Shown here in pieces: positions 41,207 to 50,963 of a DNA stretch of 64,000 nt. The stretch comes from Rhizobiaceae bacterium (GTDB lineage: Bacteria > Pseudomonadota > Alphaproteobacteria > Rhizobiales > Rhizobiaceae). The number at the start of each line of letters is the position of its first letter. Position 1 is the stretch's first letter. The notes below the pieces were generated by a model. That model ran no database searches and was not told where the DNA came from. It saw only the letters and a list, made by a program, of their open reading frames with translations. The translations under genes were made by a program, and so were the position numbers. The stretch lies in NCBI GenBank assembly GCA_017644005.1, contig JAEPMJ010000001.1, forward strand, positions 1,178,001-1,242,000. Reading direction: 5' to 3'.

Positions 41207-42208
41207 ATGAAGCAGCTTTTCAAGACGGTCCTGGCTGCCGCGTTTGTCAGCCTGGCGCCATTGGCGTCCGCCGAAACGCTCAGCATCGAAGGCGGCGGCA
41301 GCGCATCGACCACCGGCCTGGTACCACAAACATTCGCGCCCTATGCGTCGAAAGCGGGGTACGACCTGCAGGTCGTTCTCGATCAGGTGCTGACGAAATC
41401 CATCCTGAAGGTCGGCGCTGGAAAGCTCGACCTTGCCGTTGCTCCTCCCCCCGCCTTCAAGCTGATGCAGGCTGGCAAGGGGCCTTATGCCAAGACCGCC
41501 GACCAGGCGATCGAACTTTCGAAGAAAGTCCGTGCGCTGTTCGCCTTCCAGGGAAGCACCATGCATCCGGTCGTTTGGGCCGACAGCGACATCAGGAGCT
41601 GGGACGGTATCCGCGGCAAGCGGGTCTATATCGGGCCACCGGCGGGAGCAGCCAACGCCCAGACGACGGGCATGATCGAGGCGGCGTCCGGCCTGAAGGA
41701 AGGCGAGGATTATGAGGGCGTCAAACTGCCCTGGGGCCAGGCGACCCAGAGTTTTCAGGACGGCCAGTTCGACATGTACATCGCCTTCTTTGCGATGGGT
41801 TCACAGACCGTCAGCGAACTCGGGCTGCAGCGGCCCGTTCGAATCCTGAGCCTTCCGGAAGGCACCCGGGACAAGGAAGATTGGAAAACCTACGAGGATC
41901 GCTCCGGGGTTGCCGGCGTGACCATACCAGCCGGCACCTATGGCGATGCCGTCGTCAATGCGGGCGAGGACATCGACGCTACCGCGACCGCGATGATGAT
42001 CGTCGCCAACGCGTCGCTGGGCGATGAAGCTGCCTACATGCTGACCAAGTCCTACTTCGAGGCGTTACCGGAAATAAAGGCGACGAACGCCCTGTTGAGG
42101 TCGCAGGACGAGACCAAGCCGCTTCAGGGTATCACCGCGAGGCTCCATCCCGGTGCGATCCGGTATTACGAGGAACAGGGGATAGAAATTCCCGACAACC
42201 TGCGCTGA
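41207..42208 (+). CDS. TAXI-family TRAP transporter solute-binding protein
   Basis: Periplasmic binding protein of 333 aa. Signal peptide residues 1-22 (ends PLASA). The mature start ETLSIEGGGSASTTGLVPQ and the LDLAVAPPPAFKLMQ, GIRGKRVYIGPPAGAANAQT and WGQATQSFQDGQFDMYIAFF stretches fit the TAXI family. A GGGAGGAAC ribosome site precedes the ATG. It delivers an unknown organic acid or amino-acid-like substrate to the fused permease encoded 73 bp downstream. Confidence 0.88.
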   Translation: MKQLFKTVLAAAFVSLAPLASAETLSIEGGGSASTTGLVPQTFAPYASKAGYDLQVVLDQVLTKSILKVGAGKLDLAVAPPPAFKLMQAGKGPYAKTADQAIELSKKVRALFAFQGSTMHPVVWADSDIRSWDGIRGKRVYIGPPAGAANAQTTGMIEAASGLKEGEDYEGVKLPWGQATQSFQDGQFDMYIAFFAMGSQTVSELGLQRPVRILSLPEGTRDKEDWKTYEDRSGVAGVTIPAGTYGDAVVNAGEDIDATATAMMIVANASLGDEAAYMLTKSYFEALPEIKATNALLRSQDETKPLQGITARLHPGAIRYYEEQGIEIPDNLR

Positions 42209-42281
42209 CGAACGCTGCAGGCCTGCCCGAACGCGCCGCCGTCGCGTGGCGCGTCCTAGCGTTTTCGAGGAAGCCTCGGTC

Positions 42282-44171
42282 ATGAGACAAGCAAGTTTCG
42301 TCATCGGATTGGTCATCGCCCTGCTCGGCCATCTGAATGTCATGCCGACCTACGATGTGCTGCCCCGGATCGGGCCGTTCGAACTGTCCTGGTTTCGGCC
42401 GTTCTTCTACTGGCTCTGCGTGCTGGGCGTGCTGGCGATGATCTGGACAGAGGCGCCGTCCAGGCTGAATTCGATCGCGGCGCTCGTCTGCGTCATCGTC
42501 GCCACCTACGCGTGCTGGGACAGCTACCGGATCGGGTTGATTCTCGAGAATTCGGTCTTCTTCTTCTCGCCGCGTGAAATGTGGATTTCGCTCGCCGCAC
42601 TGGCGCTGGCGCTTTTCCTCGGCTGGCGGCTGTGGGGCGCACCGATCGCACTGCTCGGCGGCGTGACCGCGATCTACCTGATCACCGGACGGTACTGGCC
42701 GGGCATGCTTCGCACCGGCACGGGCGACCTGACGGAAATCATTTCCGGTAATCTGTGGTACAGCATCGACCAGGGCATTCTCGGCAATATTCTCGGTGTG
42801 GTTTCGACCACGGTGCTGCCCTTCATCATCCTCGGTGCGGTGCTTGAGGGCATCGGCGCCGGCAGTTCAATGATCCGCATCGCCTTTCACTACATGCGCC
42901 ATCTGCGGGGCGGACCGGCCTATGTCGCCATCAGCTCCTCAGCGTTATTCGGGACGGTTTCCGGCAGCGCCGTGGCCAATGTGGTGGGCACCGGCGTGGT
43001 GACGATCCCGATGATACGCAAGCGGGGCTTCTCGCCCGAATTTTCCGGCGCGGTAGAGTCCGCAGCCTCGACCGGCGGGCAAATCCTGCCGCCAATCATG
43101 GGGGCTGCCGCCCTGATCATGGCCGACATTGTCGGGGTCTCCTACCTCACCGTGATGAAGGTCGCGATCATTCCGGCCATTGCCTACTACGCCAGCCTGT
43201 TCCTGACCGTGAGGTTCGAATCGCAGCGTCTCAATGTCGCCGTCGCTGCCACGGAAAAGGCCGTTGCCCCCACGCTCCAGGACTGGGTCAACCTGACCCT
43301 GGTTTTCGCGCCCCTGGCGGTGATTGTCTGGCTTTTGCTAAGCGGAATGTCTCCAGCCGGCGCATCGATCACCGCCATCCTCCTTCTCATTCCAATGAGC
43401 TTCATAAACGCCGAGATTCGCCGCAAGCCATGGAAGCTTCTGTACGCGCTCGCCCATGGCGGCAACACGGTCGCGCGCCTTATCACCGCAACCGCTATTG
43501 TTGGCGTCGTTGTTGCGACGCTTTCGGCGACCGGCCTGCCGCCCAAGCTGTCGGTCCTTCTGCTGGATGCCGCCAGCAGCGCGCTGATCGTCACCCTCTT
43601 CGTCTCAGCCATCGGCTGCATCGTTCTGGGCATGGGGATGCCAACCCTGCCGGCCTATATCGCGATCATCGCCGTGATGGGTACCACGCTGCAGAGAATG
43701 GGGCTCGATCTGCTCACCGCCCACATGTTCGTCTTTACCTTTGGCGTCGCCTCTGTGATCACCCCGCCGGTCGCAATCGCCTCCTACGCTGCCGCGGCGA
43801 TATCGGGGGGCAAGCCGATCGCGACGGCCGTACAAAGCTCGCGTGTCGGCGCCATGATCTTCGTGCTCCCCTTCGCCTTTGTCTACAATCCCGCTCTGAC
43901 GCTCGGCGGCAGCGGCGCCGCGCCCGGAATAGCCGAAGTGTTACCGGCGCTCGTATTCCTGTTCACCGCGATGTGGATGATCGCGAGCGCTCTGATCGGC
44001 TACGACAGGATCGCGCTGTCCAGGCTGGAGCGTCTTGCAGGTCTGACTGTCGGCATCTGCCTGATCTCCGGGGCCGCCCCTGTGCAATGGGCGTGCCTCG
44101 CCGTCGGTCTCATCCTGATCGGGCGGCGCTGGCTCGCACGTCGCCCCACCATCCGCCCGGAGACGGCCTAA
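42282..44171 (+). CDS. TRAP transporter fused permease (DctQM-type)
   Basis: Inner-membrane permease of 629 aa with small (4TM) and large (12TM) subunit regions in one chain. The large-subunit region shows AISSSALFGTVSGSAVANVV (about residue 220) and the repeated motif near VLGMGMPTLPAYIAIIAVMG, followed by TFGVASVITPPVAIASYAAA. I prefer the ATG at 42282 after CGAGGAAG; a GTG at 42246 is in frame. Uses the sodium or proton gradient to import the TAXI-bound ligand. The stop overlaps the sulfatase start (TAATG), so transport and sulfatase are coupled. Confidence 0.88.
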   Translation: MRQASFVIGLVIALLGHLNVMPTYDVLPRIGPFELSWFRPFFYWLCVLGVLAMIWTEAPSRLNSIAALVCVIVATYACWDSYRIGLILENSVFFFSPREMWISLAALALALFLGWRLWGAPIALLGGVTAIYLITGRYWPGMLRTGTGDLTEIISGNLWYSIDQGILGNILGVVSTTVLPFIILGAVLEGIGAGSSMIRIAFHYMRHLRGGPAYVAISSSALFGTVSGSAVANVVGTGVVTIPMIRKRGFSPEFSGAVESAASTGGQILPPIMGAAALIMADIVGVSYLTVMKVAIIPAIAYYASLFLTVRFESQRLNVAVAATEKAVAPTLQDWVNLTLVFAPLAVIVWLLLSGMSPAGASITAILLLIPMSFINAEIRRKPWKLLYALAHGGNTVARLITATAIVGVVVATLSATGLPPKLSVLLLDAASSALIVTLFVSAIGCIVLGMGMPTLPAYIAIIAVMGTTLQRMGLDLLTAHMFVFTFGVASVITPPVAIASYAAAAISGGKPIATAVQSSRVGAMIFVLPFAFVYNPALTLGGSGAAPGIAEVLPALVFLFTAMWMIASALIGYDRIALSRLERLAGLTVGICLISGAAPVQWACLAVGLILIGRRWLARRPTIRPETA

Positions 44172-45733
44172 TGGGTGCCAAGCCCAATTACGTCATGATC
44201 GTCACCGACCAGCACTGCGCAGGCTGGCTCGGCTGTGCCGGCCACCGGGTTGTGCGTACGCCGAATATCGATCGCCTGGCAAAGCGGGGCGTGCGGTTCA
44301 CCGAATTCCACACCGCAGCGCCGGTTTGCATGCCGAACCGGGCGAGCATCCTCACGGCGCGCTATCCGAGCGTAAACGGCCTGAAATACAACGGCTGCGC
44401 CCTGTCACCGAACGCACGGACATTTGTCGAGGTGCTGAAGGATGGCGGCTACCAGACCGCTGCAATCGGCAAGTCGCATTTGCAGCCGTTTACCGGCATC
44501 GATGTCGCCAGGATCAAGTCGCCCGATCCGTCGGTTCCCGAGCTGGAAGCCTGGAAAGACGATTTTCACGGTCTCGATATCGAGAGCCCGCGCCACTACC
44601 AGAACGACGACCGGCTGGAATTCCCGCTGCCCTATTACGGCTATGACTATGTCGACATGGTTACCGACCACGGCGACCGGGCCGGCGGGCACTATCTGCA
44701 GTGGCTGCGCGAACAGGATCCCAAATGGGAGGAATACCGCGATCGGGAGAACCAGCTGCCGCACAATTACACTTGCCCGCAGGCAAAGCGCACGCGCCTG
44801 CCGGTGGAGCTCTATCCGACCCGCTATATCGAGAACAGCGCCTGCGACTGGCTGCAAAATCGCCGTCGCGACAATAGTCCGTTCTTCATGTTCGTTTCCT
44901 TCCCTGACCCGCATCATCCTTTCAACCCGCCAGGCGAGTACTGGGATCTCTTTCATCCGGGCCAGTTCCATATCGATGCGCCATACGAGGACTTCGTCAC
45001 TCCGCCGCCGCCGCTGAAATTCGCCCATGAACAGCTCGCCCGCGGCGAAAGGCCAGCGACCGACCAGGAGGCAATCGCCGCCTCCAGCCAGCATTGCCTG
45101 GAAGCGATGGCCCTGACGGCGGGCATGATCGCAATGATCGATGACGCGGTCGGGCGCATCCTGGATACGCTGACGGCCGAGGGGCTGGATGAAAACACGG
45201 TGGTCATCTTCACCTCCGACCATGGCGACTATCTGGGCGACGGCAACCTACTTCTGAAAGGGCCGTGGATCCGCCAGTCGACACATCACGTACCTTTCAT
45301 CTGGTCCGACCCGGATGGCGACGCTGCCTCGCAGACCGATGTACTGGGCAGCGCGGTCGACATCGGGCCGACAATCCTCGCGCGATCAGGTCTCAAGGGC
45401 TATTTCGGGATGCAGGGCCGGAACCTGATTGCCGATGTCGAAGCAAACAAAGGGCGCGACGCTCTGCTCATCGAATTCAATGACAATCTTCCACGCATGG
45501 GGCTCGGCCGGGCTGCGCGCGCGCGCACGCTTTATACGCCCGACCACAGGCTGACGCTCTACGCCGGCGAGAACTGGGGTGAACTGTACGACACAAGAAG
45601 CGACCCGTATCACGTTCGCAATCTCTGGGACGATCCGGCTTGCTCGGCCCTGAAATCCGACCTCCTGCTGCAGCTCGGCGAGGCGTTGGCCCTCAACATG
45701 GATGAAAGTCCACGTGCCGTGAAACGTGCGTAG
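44171..45733 (+). CDS. sulfatase (formylglycine-dependent, type I)
   Basis: Alkaline-phosphatase-superfamily sulfatase of 520 aa. The FGly signature C-x-P-x-R is present as CMPNR with Cys53, and metal ligands are seen in YVMIVTDQHCAGWLG at the N terminus and TSDHGDYLGD in the C-terminal half. It needs a formylglycine-generating enzyme, not in the window. No signal peptide, so it would act in the cytosol on an imported sulfate ester. The start at 44171 overlaps the permease stop; a longer open frame upstream is out-of-frame permease DNA. Confidence 0.9.
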   Translation: MGAKPNYVMIVTDQHCAGWLGCAGHRVVRTPNIDRLAKRGVRFTEFHTAAPVCMPNRASILTARYPSVNGLKYNGCALSPNARTFVEVLKDGGYQTAAIGKSHLQPFTGIDVARIKSPDPSVPELEAWKDDFHGLDIESPRHYQNDDRLEFPLPYYGYDYVDMVTDHGDRAGGHYLQWLREQDPKWEEYRDRENQLPHNYTCPQAKRTRLPVELYPTRYIENSACDWLQNRRRDNSPFFMFVSFPDPHHPFNPPGEYWDLFHPGQFHIDAPYEDFVTPPPPLKFAHEQLARGERPATDQEAIAASSQHCLEAMALTAGMIAMIDDAVGRILDTLTAEGLDENTVVIFTSDHGDYLGDGNLLLKGPWIRQSTHHVPFIWSDPDGDAASQTDVLGSAVDIGPTILARSGLKGYFGMQGRNLIADVEANKGRDALLIEFNDNLPRMGLGRAARARTLYTPDHRLTLYAGENWGELYDTRSDPYHVRNLWDDPACSALKSDLLLQLGEALALNMDESPRAVKRA

Positions 45734-45889
45734 CGACGCCGAGTTAGTCGGGCTCAGAACGGACCACGCGCGCATGGCGCGATTCGCTGTCGTTGATACG
45801 ATGCGGATTACAATCGGCGGCAGACGCCGCCGGCAACGTTGTTACGCGACCCGATTGTACGACCGCCGGCGGGCTTCTATCGTCCGGCG

Positions 45890-46846
45890 ATGAATGATTC
45901 TTCTCACAGTAGCGGACCCGGTGTCGCAATATTCGGCGGCGCCGTGTTCGACCGAAAATACCAGGCGCTTGCGCGACTGGTGCCAGGCACGTCAAACCCG
46001 GTTCATTCCAGCCACAGTCATGGCGGCGTGGCGCGCAACATCGCGGAAAACCTGGTTCGGCTTGGCGTGCCGACCGCGTTTCACTCCATCGTCGGCGCCG
46101 ATGCGGCGGGCGATGCGCTGGTGGAGCGGCTGCGCGGCCTCGGCGCTGATACGCGTGGCGTCATGCGCAGCGCAGAGCGCCCGACGGCCGAATATGTCGC
46201 AGTGCTTGAAACCGACCACGAATTGGCACTCGGCATCGCCGACATGGCAATCTTCGATTTCTACTCCGAGGCCCATCTGGACGCGGCATGGCCGCAGGCC
46301 TCGCAAGCGAAGTGGATCCTCGCCGACTGCAACCTGCAGACCGGTGTCCTGCAGGCGCTTGCGCGGCGTTGTGCAAGCACCGGCGCGCGATTTGCGGTCA
46401 ACACGGTGTCCGGCCCCAAGGCGGTGAAGTTGCACGGTCTCGGCGCTGCGGTCGACCTGCTGTTCACCAACCGCGACGAGGCCAACACCCTGACGGGCCG
46501 TAACATTGCCGCCGATGCACGAAGCGCCGCGGAGGCGTTGCGCGACAGCGGTTTCGCTGCCGCGGTGGTAACCGACGGCGGCAAGGGATACGCAATCCTG
46601 GAAAACGGTTCCGTCAGCTGGCATGAGGCCGTTCCGGCCACGCCTGTGGACATCACCGGGGCCGGCGATGCCTTTGTGGCCGGCACCCTTTCACGCCTAT
46701 TTGCCGGGGACGGGCTTGCGCCCGCGGCACGGGCCGGTGCATTGCTCGCCGCGCGTACAACTGAAACACTCGAAAGCGTGTTGCCCGACCTGTCGCCCGC
46801 CTTTTTCGCAGGCGGCGGCCGCGCAATGCCCGGACTTGCATCATGA
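45890..46846 (+). CDS. psuK: PfkB-family kinase, probable pseudouridine kinase
   Basis: Ribokinase-like sugar kinase of 318 aa. The N-terminal GG motif is in SHGGVARNIAENLVRLG and the C-terminal ATP/anion-hole signature in DITGAGDAFVAGTL with the catalytic Asp. The pseudouridine assignment rests on the 4-bp overlap (ATGA) with psuG. The ATG at 45890 is preferred; the ribosome site is weak. A 156-bp gap with a small GGCGGC-AGAC-GCCGCC hairpin (45816-45831) separates it from the sulfatase, so the two pairs may be separate transcripts. Confidence 0.85.
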   Translation: MNDSSHSSGPGVAIFGGAVFDRKYQALARLVPGTSNPVHSSHSHGGVARNIAENLVRLGVPTAFHSIVGADAAGDALVERLRGLGADTRGVMRSAERPTAEYVAVLETDHELALGIADMAIFDFYSEAHLDAAWPQASQAKWILADCNLQTGVLQALARRCASTGARFAVNTVSGPKAVKLHGLGAAVDLLFTNRDEANTLTGRNIAADARSAAEALRDSGFAAAVVTDGGKGYAILENGSVSWHEAVPATPVDITGAGDAFVAGTLSRLFAGDGLAPAARAGALLAARTTETLESVLPDLSPAFFAGGGRAMPGLAS

Positions 46847-47754
46847 AGCCAGAATTCCTCGCCATCCATCCCGACATACAGTCCGCCCTCGATCAGAGGC
46901 GGCCCGTCGTCGCCCTGGAATCGACCATCATCACGCATGGCATGCCGTATCCGGAAAATGTGCGCACGGCGATCGAGGTCGAGGAAACCGTGCGTGCGAA
47001 TGGCGCGCTTCCGGCAACCGTCGCCGTCATCGACGGCAAGATCGCGATTGGGCTCTCCAAGAGCGCGCTTGAACGCCTGGCGACAACCAAGGACGTCGTC
47101 AAAGCATCAGGCCGCGACCTCGCGGCGGTCATGAGCCGCGGCGGCTCGGCGGGCACCACCGTGTCGGCAACGATGCGTATCGCCGCGCTTGCCGGGATCA
47201 AGATCTTTGCGACCGGCGGCGTCGGCGGCGTTCACCGCGGCGCGCAGGAGACTTTCGACGTCTCGGCCGATCTCGTCGAACTGGGCCGAACGGCGGTCAC
47301 CGTCGTCTGCGCGGGTGTTAAGTCGATCCTCGATATCCCGCTCACACTGGAGTATCTGGAGACGCAGCGTGTGCCGGTAATCGCCGCAGGGAGTGATGAT
47401 TTCCCGGCCTTTTACACACGCTCCAGCGGCCTGAAGGCCGATCACCGGCTTGACACGCCCGAACAGATTGCACGTGCGATCGCGATCCACTGGCAGCTGG
47501 GCAGCGGTAGCGGCATGCTGATCGCCAACCCGATCCCCGAGGCCGATGCGCTCGACCCGGCAATCATAGACGGCATGATAGCCGACGCGGTTGCCGAGGC
47601 TGCAGAGCAGGGGATTGGGCGCAAGGAACTGACACCATTCCTGCTGGCGCGTATCAACGAACTTTCCGGCGGCAGCAGCCTCAGGGCGAACATCGCGCTG
47701 GTGAAAAACAACGCCGCATTGGCCGCCCGTATCGCCGCCTCACTGGATGCCTGA
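46843..47754 (+). CDS. psuG: pseudouridine-5'-phosphate glycosidase
   Basis: C-glycosidase of 303 aa that splits pseudouridine 5'-phosphate into uracil and ribose 5-phosphate. Family signatures are clear: VALESTIITHGMPYPENV (catalytic Glu), MSRGGSAGTTVSATM, FATGGVGGVHRGAQETFDVS and CAGVKSILDIPLTLEYLET with the active-site Lys. Length is normal. Coupled to psuK by an ATGA overlap, forming the complete two-step pseudouridine catabolic module. Confidence 0.95.
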   Translation: MKPEFLAIHPDIQSALDQRRPVVALESTIITHGMPYPENVRTAIEVEETVRANGALPATVAVIDGKIAIGLSKSALERLATTKDVVKASGRDLAAVMSRGGSAGTTVSATMRIAALAGIKIFATGGVGGVHRGAQETFDVSADLVELGRTAVTVVCAGVKSILDIPLTLEYLETQRVPVIAAGSDDFPAFYTRSSGLKADHRLDTPEQIARAIAIHWQLGSGSGMLIANPIPEADALDPAIIDGMIADAVAEAAEQGIGRKELTPFLLARINELSGGSSLRANIALVKNNAALAARIAASLDA

Positions 47755-47892
47755 GCGACATCTGGTCGGGCCAATATCCGTCAAAACTCCTAAATGGAGT
47801 TAAGTCAAAGGCAAGTTTTCCCTGCGTAAGGTCCGTCAATCGAGCCGGCCAGGGGACGGTCGGCAGCATTGTCTGTACTGGGAAACGTGACA

Positions 47893-48873
47893 ATGGCAGC
47901 CGAAGCAGCGCGAACCGTCGCGCAGACTGGGAACATGGCCGACCAGGTATCGGCGTTAACCGACCTGGCAAGGCTGAATGGCGACCTGCGCGAAAGGGTT
48001 CGCTTGCTGGAAGCCGTAATGGAGAATTTTCCGGGCGGCATTTCCCTGTTCGACGACAACCTGCAGATGGTGCTGTGCAACCAGCAGCAGATGGTTCTGC
48101 TCGAATATCCCGAGGAGCTGATGGCCAACGGCTATCCCTCGATGGAAGAGCTTTTCCGTTTCAACGCATTGCGCGGCGAATACGGCTCCGGCGATATCGA
48201 GACCCATGTTCGCCGCCGGATGGAGCTCGCGCGCAAGATGGAACCGCATTGCTACGACCGGACGCGGCCCAACGGTACCATCCTCGAGGTGCGCGGTATG
48301 CCGATCGAAGGCGGCGGTTTCGTCACGACCTATCTCGACGTGACTGAACAGCGGCGCAACCAGCAGCTGGTTGCGCATATGGCACATCACGATCCGCTGA
48401 CCGACCTTCCCAACCGGATGCTTTTCAACGATCGGCTGACAACCGCGGTAGCGCAGGTGAAACGTCGTGGCCTGATGGCGGTCCATTACATCGACCTCGA
48501 CAAGTTCAAGCCGATCAACGACAATTTCGGCCACAAGGCGGGCGATGAAATGCTCATCGGGGTCGCCGAGCGGATCAGGAAAGCGGTGCGGGAGAACGAC
48601 ACGGTTGCGCGCCTGGGCGGCGACGAATTTGCAATCGTGCAGACCGGCATCAATCAACGCAAAGACGCAGTCGTTCTGGCAAATCGTATCCTGACGCTGT
48701 TCGAGAAACCCTTCGAGCTGAGCGAAACGAGCATCAAGGTGGGCGTCAGCATCGGCATCGCGCTCGGACCGGACGACGGCAGCTCATCGGACGACCTGCT
48801 CATGAAAGCCGACAATGCGCTCTACCGAAGCAAAAGCAGCGGCCGCAACCGATTCTGCTTTTTCGAGGAATGA
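47893..48873 (+). CDS. PAS-GGDEF diguanylate cyclase
   Basis: Cytosolic signalling enzyme of 326 aa making cyclic di-GMP. Residues about 30-140 are a PAS_7-type sensor (VMENFPGGISLFDDNLQMVL), and residues about 160-320 the GGDEF domain. The active site RLGGDEFAIV is intact, and RxxD (REND) lies five residues before it, giving a product-inhibition I-site. No membrane segment is seen. It starts with ATG at 47893 (an in-frame TTG lies at 47869). Monocistronic. It could influence curli or other surface structures, but nothing in the sequence links them. Confidence 0.9.
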   Translation: MAAEAARTVAQTGNMADQVSALTDLARLNGDLRERVRLLEAVMENFPGGISLFDDNLQMVLCNQQQMVLLEYPEELMANGYPSMEELFRFNALRGEYGSGDIETHVRRRMELARKMEPHCYDRTRPNGTILEVRGMPIEGGGFVTTYLDVTEQRRNQQLVAHMAHHDPLTDLPNRMLFNDRLTTAVAQVKRRGLMAVHYIDLDKFKPINDNFGHKAGDEMLIGVAERIRKAVRENDTVARLGGDEFAIVQTGINQRKDAVVLANRILTLFEKPFELSETSIKVGVSIGIALGPDDGSSSDDLLMKADNALYRSKSSGRNRFCFFEE

Positions 48874-48935
48874 CCGGGCCTACGCCGTACTCACGGCGCT
48901 GCGATGCACCTATGGCCGCCTGACCTGCGAGGGGC

Positions 48936-49805
48936 TCAGCGCACATAGGCGCCGCTGTTGTGCAGTCGCCGTTCATAGCTGGCAATTCGCGCCGGAGCCT
49001 GATCGGATCGCGAAACCATCGTTGCAATAAGAATTTCAGCCGTCGCAAAAGCCGCAATCAGACTGGGCAGCGTCTGCGGCCCGAGCATGGGCGGCACCAG
49101 CACAATTTCGGCGCCTTCGGCAACGGGCGAGTTAAACCCGTCTGTGATCGCGATGGTCTTGGCACCCTGCGATTTCGCGATGCTGGCGGCAAGCACGGTC
49201 TCGACCGAATAGAGCGGGAAGGTGATCGCTACCACGACATCGTCCGGACCGGTCTCGGAGAGCAGATCATAGATGTCGCCGGGCTCGCTCACGCGTTGCG
49301 CAAATGCGGGAAACGCCATGGCCCCGGTGTAGGCCAGGTACCTAGCAAGCGAAAAGCAGCTCCGCACACCGACACAATGAATGCGCCGCGCCCGCAGGAG
49401 AAGTTCGGCGGCCAGTCCGATCTTCCGCAGCGAATCGTCGTCGAACAGAGCATCGATATTGGCATGTGCGGCGTCGCGAAGGTCGCTGTAAAGATCGCCG
49501 CTTGCCTTGGTTTGCAATTGAGCCGCGCGGCTGGAGTAAAGGTCGGAGCGCTGGCGCAGAGCATCCTGGAAGCTCAGCCTGCACGCTTCGAAACCATCGA
49601 AACCCAGCGCCTGCGACAGGCGCACAACGGTATTCGCGTTAACACTGGCCTTTTCCGCCAGGCCGCGGACAGAGTGAAATGCGACCTCGTGCGGCCGCGC
49701 CAAAACCCAACCGGCAAGCCGGGCGACCTCAGGGGCTGCCGTCTTCCTCAATCCAGACAGCTTGTGCCTCAAGGCATCAAGGGATGGTTTGGCTGCAGCA
49801 GACAT
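48936..49805 (-). CDS. MurR/RpiR-family transcriptional regulator
   Basis: Regulator of 289 aa. N-terminal helix-turn-helix HTH_6 domain ([20 protein letters not shown], then [16 protein letters not shown]; residues about 36-72) and a C-terminal SIS domain ([38 protein letters not shown]). It is divergent from the second TAXI-TRAP operon with 101 bp between starts, so it most likely controls it in response to a phosphorylated or amino-sugar-like ligand, or directly to the imported compound. Confidence 0.9.
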   Translation of the reverse strand: MSAAAKPSLDALRHKLSGLRKTAAPEVARLAGWVLARPHEVAFHSVRGLAEKASVNANTVVRLSQALGFDGFEACRLSFQDALRQRSDLYSSRAAQLQTKASGDLYSDLRDAAHANIDALFDDDSLRKIGLAAELLLRARRIHCVGVRSCFSLARYLAYTGAMAFPAFAQRVSEPGDIYDLLSETGPDDVVVAITFPLYSVETVLAASIAKSQGAKTIAITDGFNSPVAEGAEIVLVPPMLGPQTLPSLIAAFATAEILIATMVSRSDQAPARIASYERRLHNSGAYVR

Positions 49806-49906
49806 TGCAACACATTTGTATTCAATCCTTGACCGATTTCAATTGTTTGTATCATCATGCCGACAGCCGCAAACACACCGAGCGGCAAAAACGGGAGATT
49901 CGACAT

Positions 49907-50878
49907 ATGTCCAAGAAAATCATCGGTGCCGCCGTTGTGGTCGCCGCTGCGCTGTTCGCCGCTCCAAGTATTGCCCAGGATCAGACCTTCGTGACGATCG
50001 GTACCGGCGGTGTGACGGGCGTCTATTATCCAACGGGTGGCGCAATCTGCCGGCTCGTCAATCGGGGTCGCTCCGAACATGGCATTCGCTGCGGCGTGGA
50101 ATCGACCGGCGGATCGGTGTTCAACATCAATGCCGTGCGGGGCGGCGAGCTCGAGTTCGGCGTTGCGCAGTCCGACTGGCAGTATCACGCCTTTAACGGT
50201 ACTTCACGGTTTGAAGAACAGGGGCCCTTCGAAGGCCTGCGGGCGGTGTTTTCCGTCCACCCTGAGCCGTTCACCGTCGTCGCGCGTGCCGACGCCGGCA
50301 TCACCAACTTCGAAGACCTCAAGGGCAAGCGCGTCAATGTCGGCAATCCGGGGTCCGGCCAGCGCGGCACGATGGAAGTGCTGATGGCCGAGATGGGCTG
50401 GACGATGGGCGATTTTGCCGTCGCCTCCGAGCTCCAGGCCGCCGAGCAGAGCCAGGCGCTGTGCGACAACAACATCGATGCCATGGTCTACACGGTCGGC
50501 CACCCGTCCGGTTCCATTCAGGAAGCGACGACCGCCTGTGACAGCGTACTCGTCAACGTCGCCAACGACGCGGTGACCAAGCTTGTGGAAGACAATCCGT
50601 TCTACCGTGTCGCGACAATTCCCGGCGGCATGTATCGCGGTAACGACAACGACACCACGACGTTCGGTGTCGGTGCAACCTTCGTCACCTCGGCGGATGT
50701 GTCTGACGACGTTGTCTATGCAGTTGTGAAAGCCGTGTTCGAGAACATGGATCAGTTCCGCAGCCTGCATCCCGCATTCGCCAATCTCGATCCGAAGGAG
50801 ATGGCCAATGACGGTCTCTCGGCTCCGCTTCATCCGGGTGCCGAGAAATACTACCGCGAAGCCGGACTGATCGAGTAG
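49907..50878 (+). CDS. TAXI-family TRAP transporter solute-binding protein
   Basis: Periplasmic binding protein of 323 aa. The ATG at 49907 follows GGGAGA; the upstream open frame is unsupported. Signal peptide residues 1-23 (ends SIAQ). The mature protein starts with the typical TAXI stretch [20 protein letters not shown], and [20 protein letters not shown] and [20 protein letters not shown] follow. This clade often binds glutamate or related amino acids; the aminotransferase downstream agrees with an amino acid ligand. First gene of a five-gene operon. Confidence 0.9.
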   Translation: MSKKIIGAAVVVAAALFAAPSIAQDQTFVTIGTGGVTGVYYPTGGAICRLVNRGRSEHGIRCGVESTGGSVFNINAVRGGELEFGVAQSDWQYHAFNGTSRFEEQGPFEGLRAVFSVHPEPFTVVARADAGITNFEDLKGKRVNVGNPGSGQRGTMEVLMAEMGWTMGDFAVASELQAAEQSQALCDNNIDAMVYTVGHPSGSIQEATTACDSVLVNVANDAVTKLVEDNPFYRVATIPGGMYRGNDNDTTTFGVGATFVTSADVSDDVVYAVVKAVFENMDQFRSLHPAFANLDPKEMANDGLSAPLHPGAEKYYREAGLIE

Positions 50879-50963
50879 CGGCGCCGGCCGGATGAAACAG
50901 ACTGCTTGTCCCGGGTGCCACGCGCCCGGGACATTTCAGTTTTAGCGGGAGGAGGGGAATAGG

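Noticed and set aside
43430-44170. N-terminal extension of the sulfatase frame
   Set aside because: This DNA codes for the TRAP permease in another frame; the sulfatase starts at 44171 directly before its first conserved strand.
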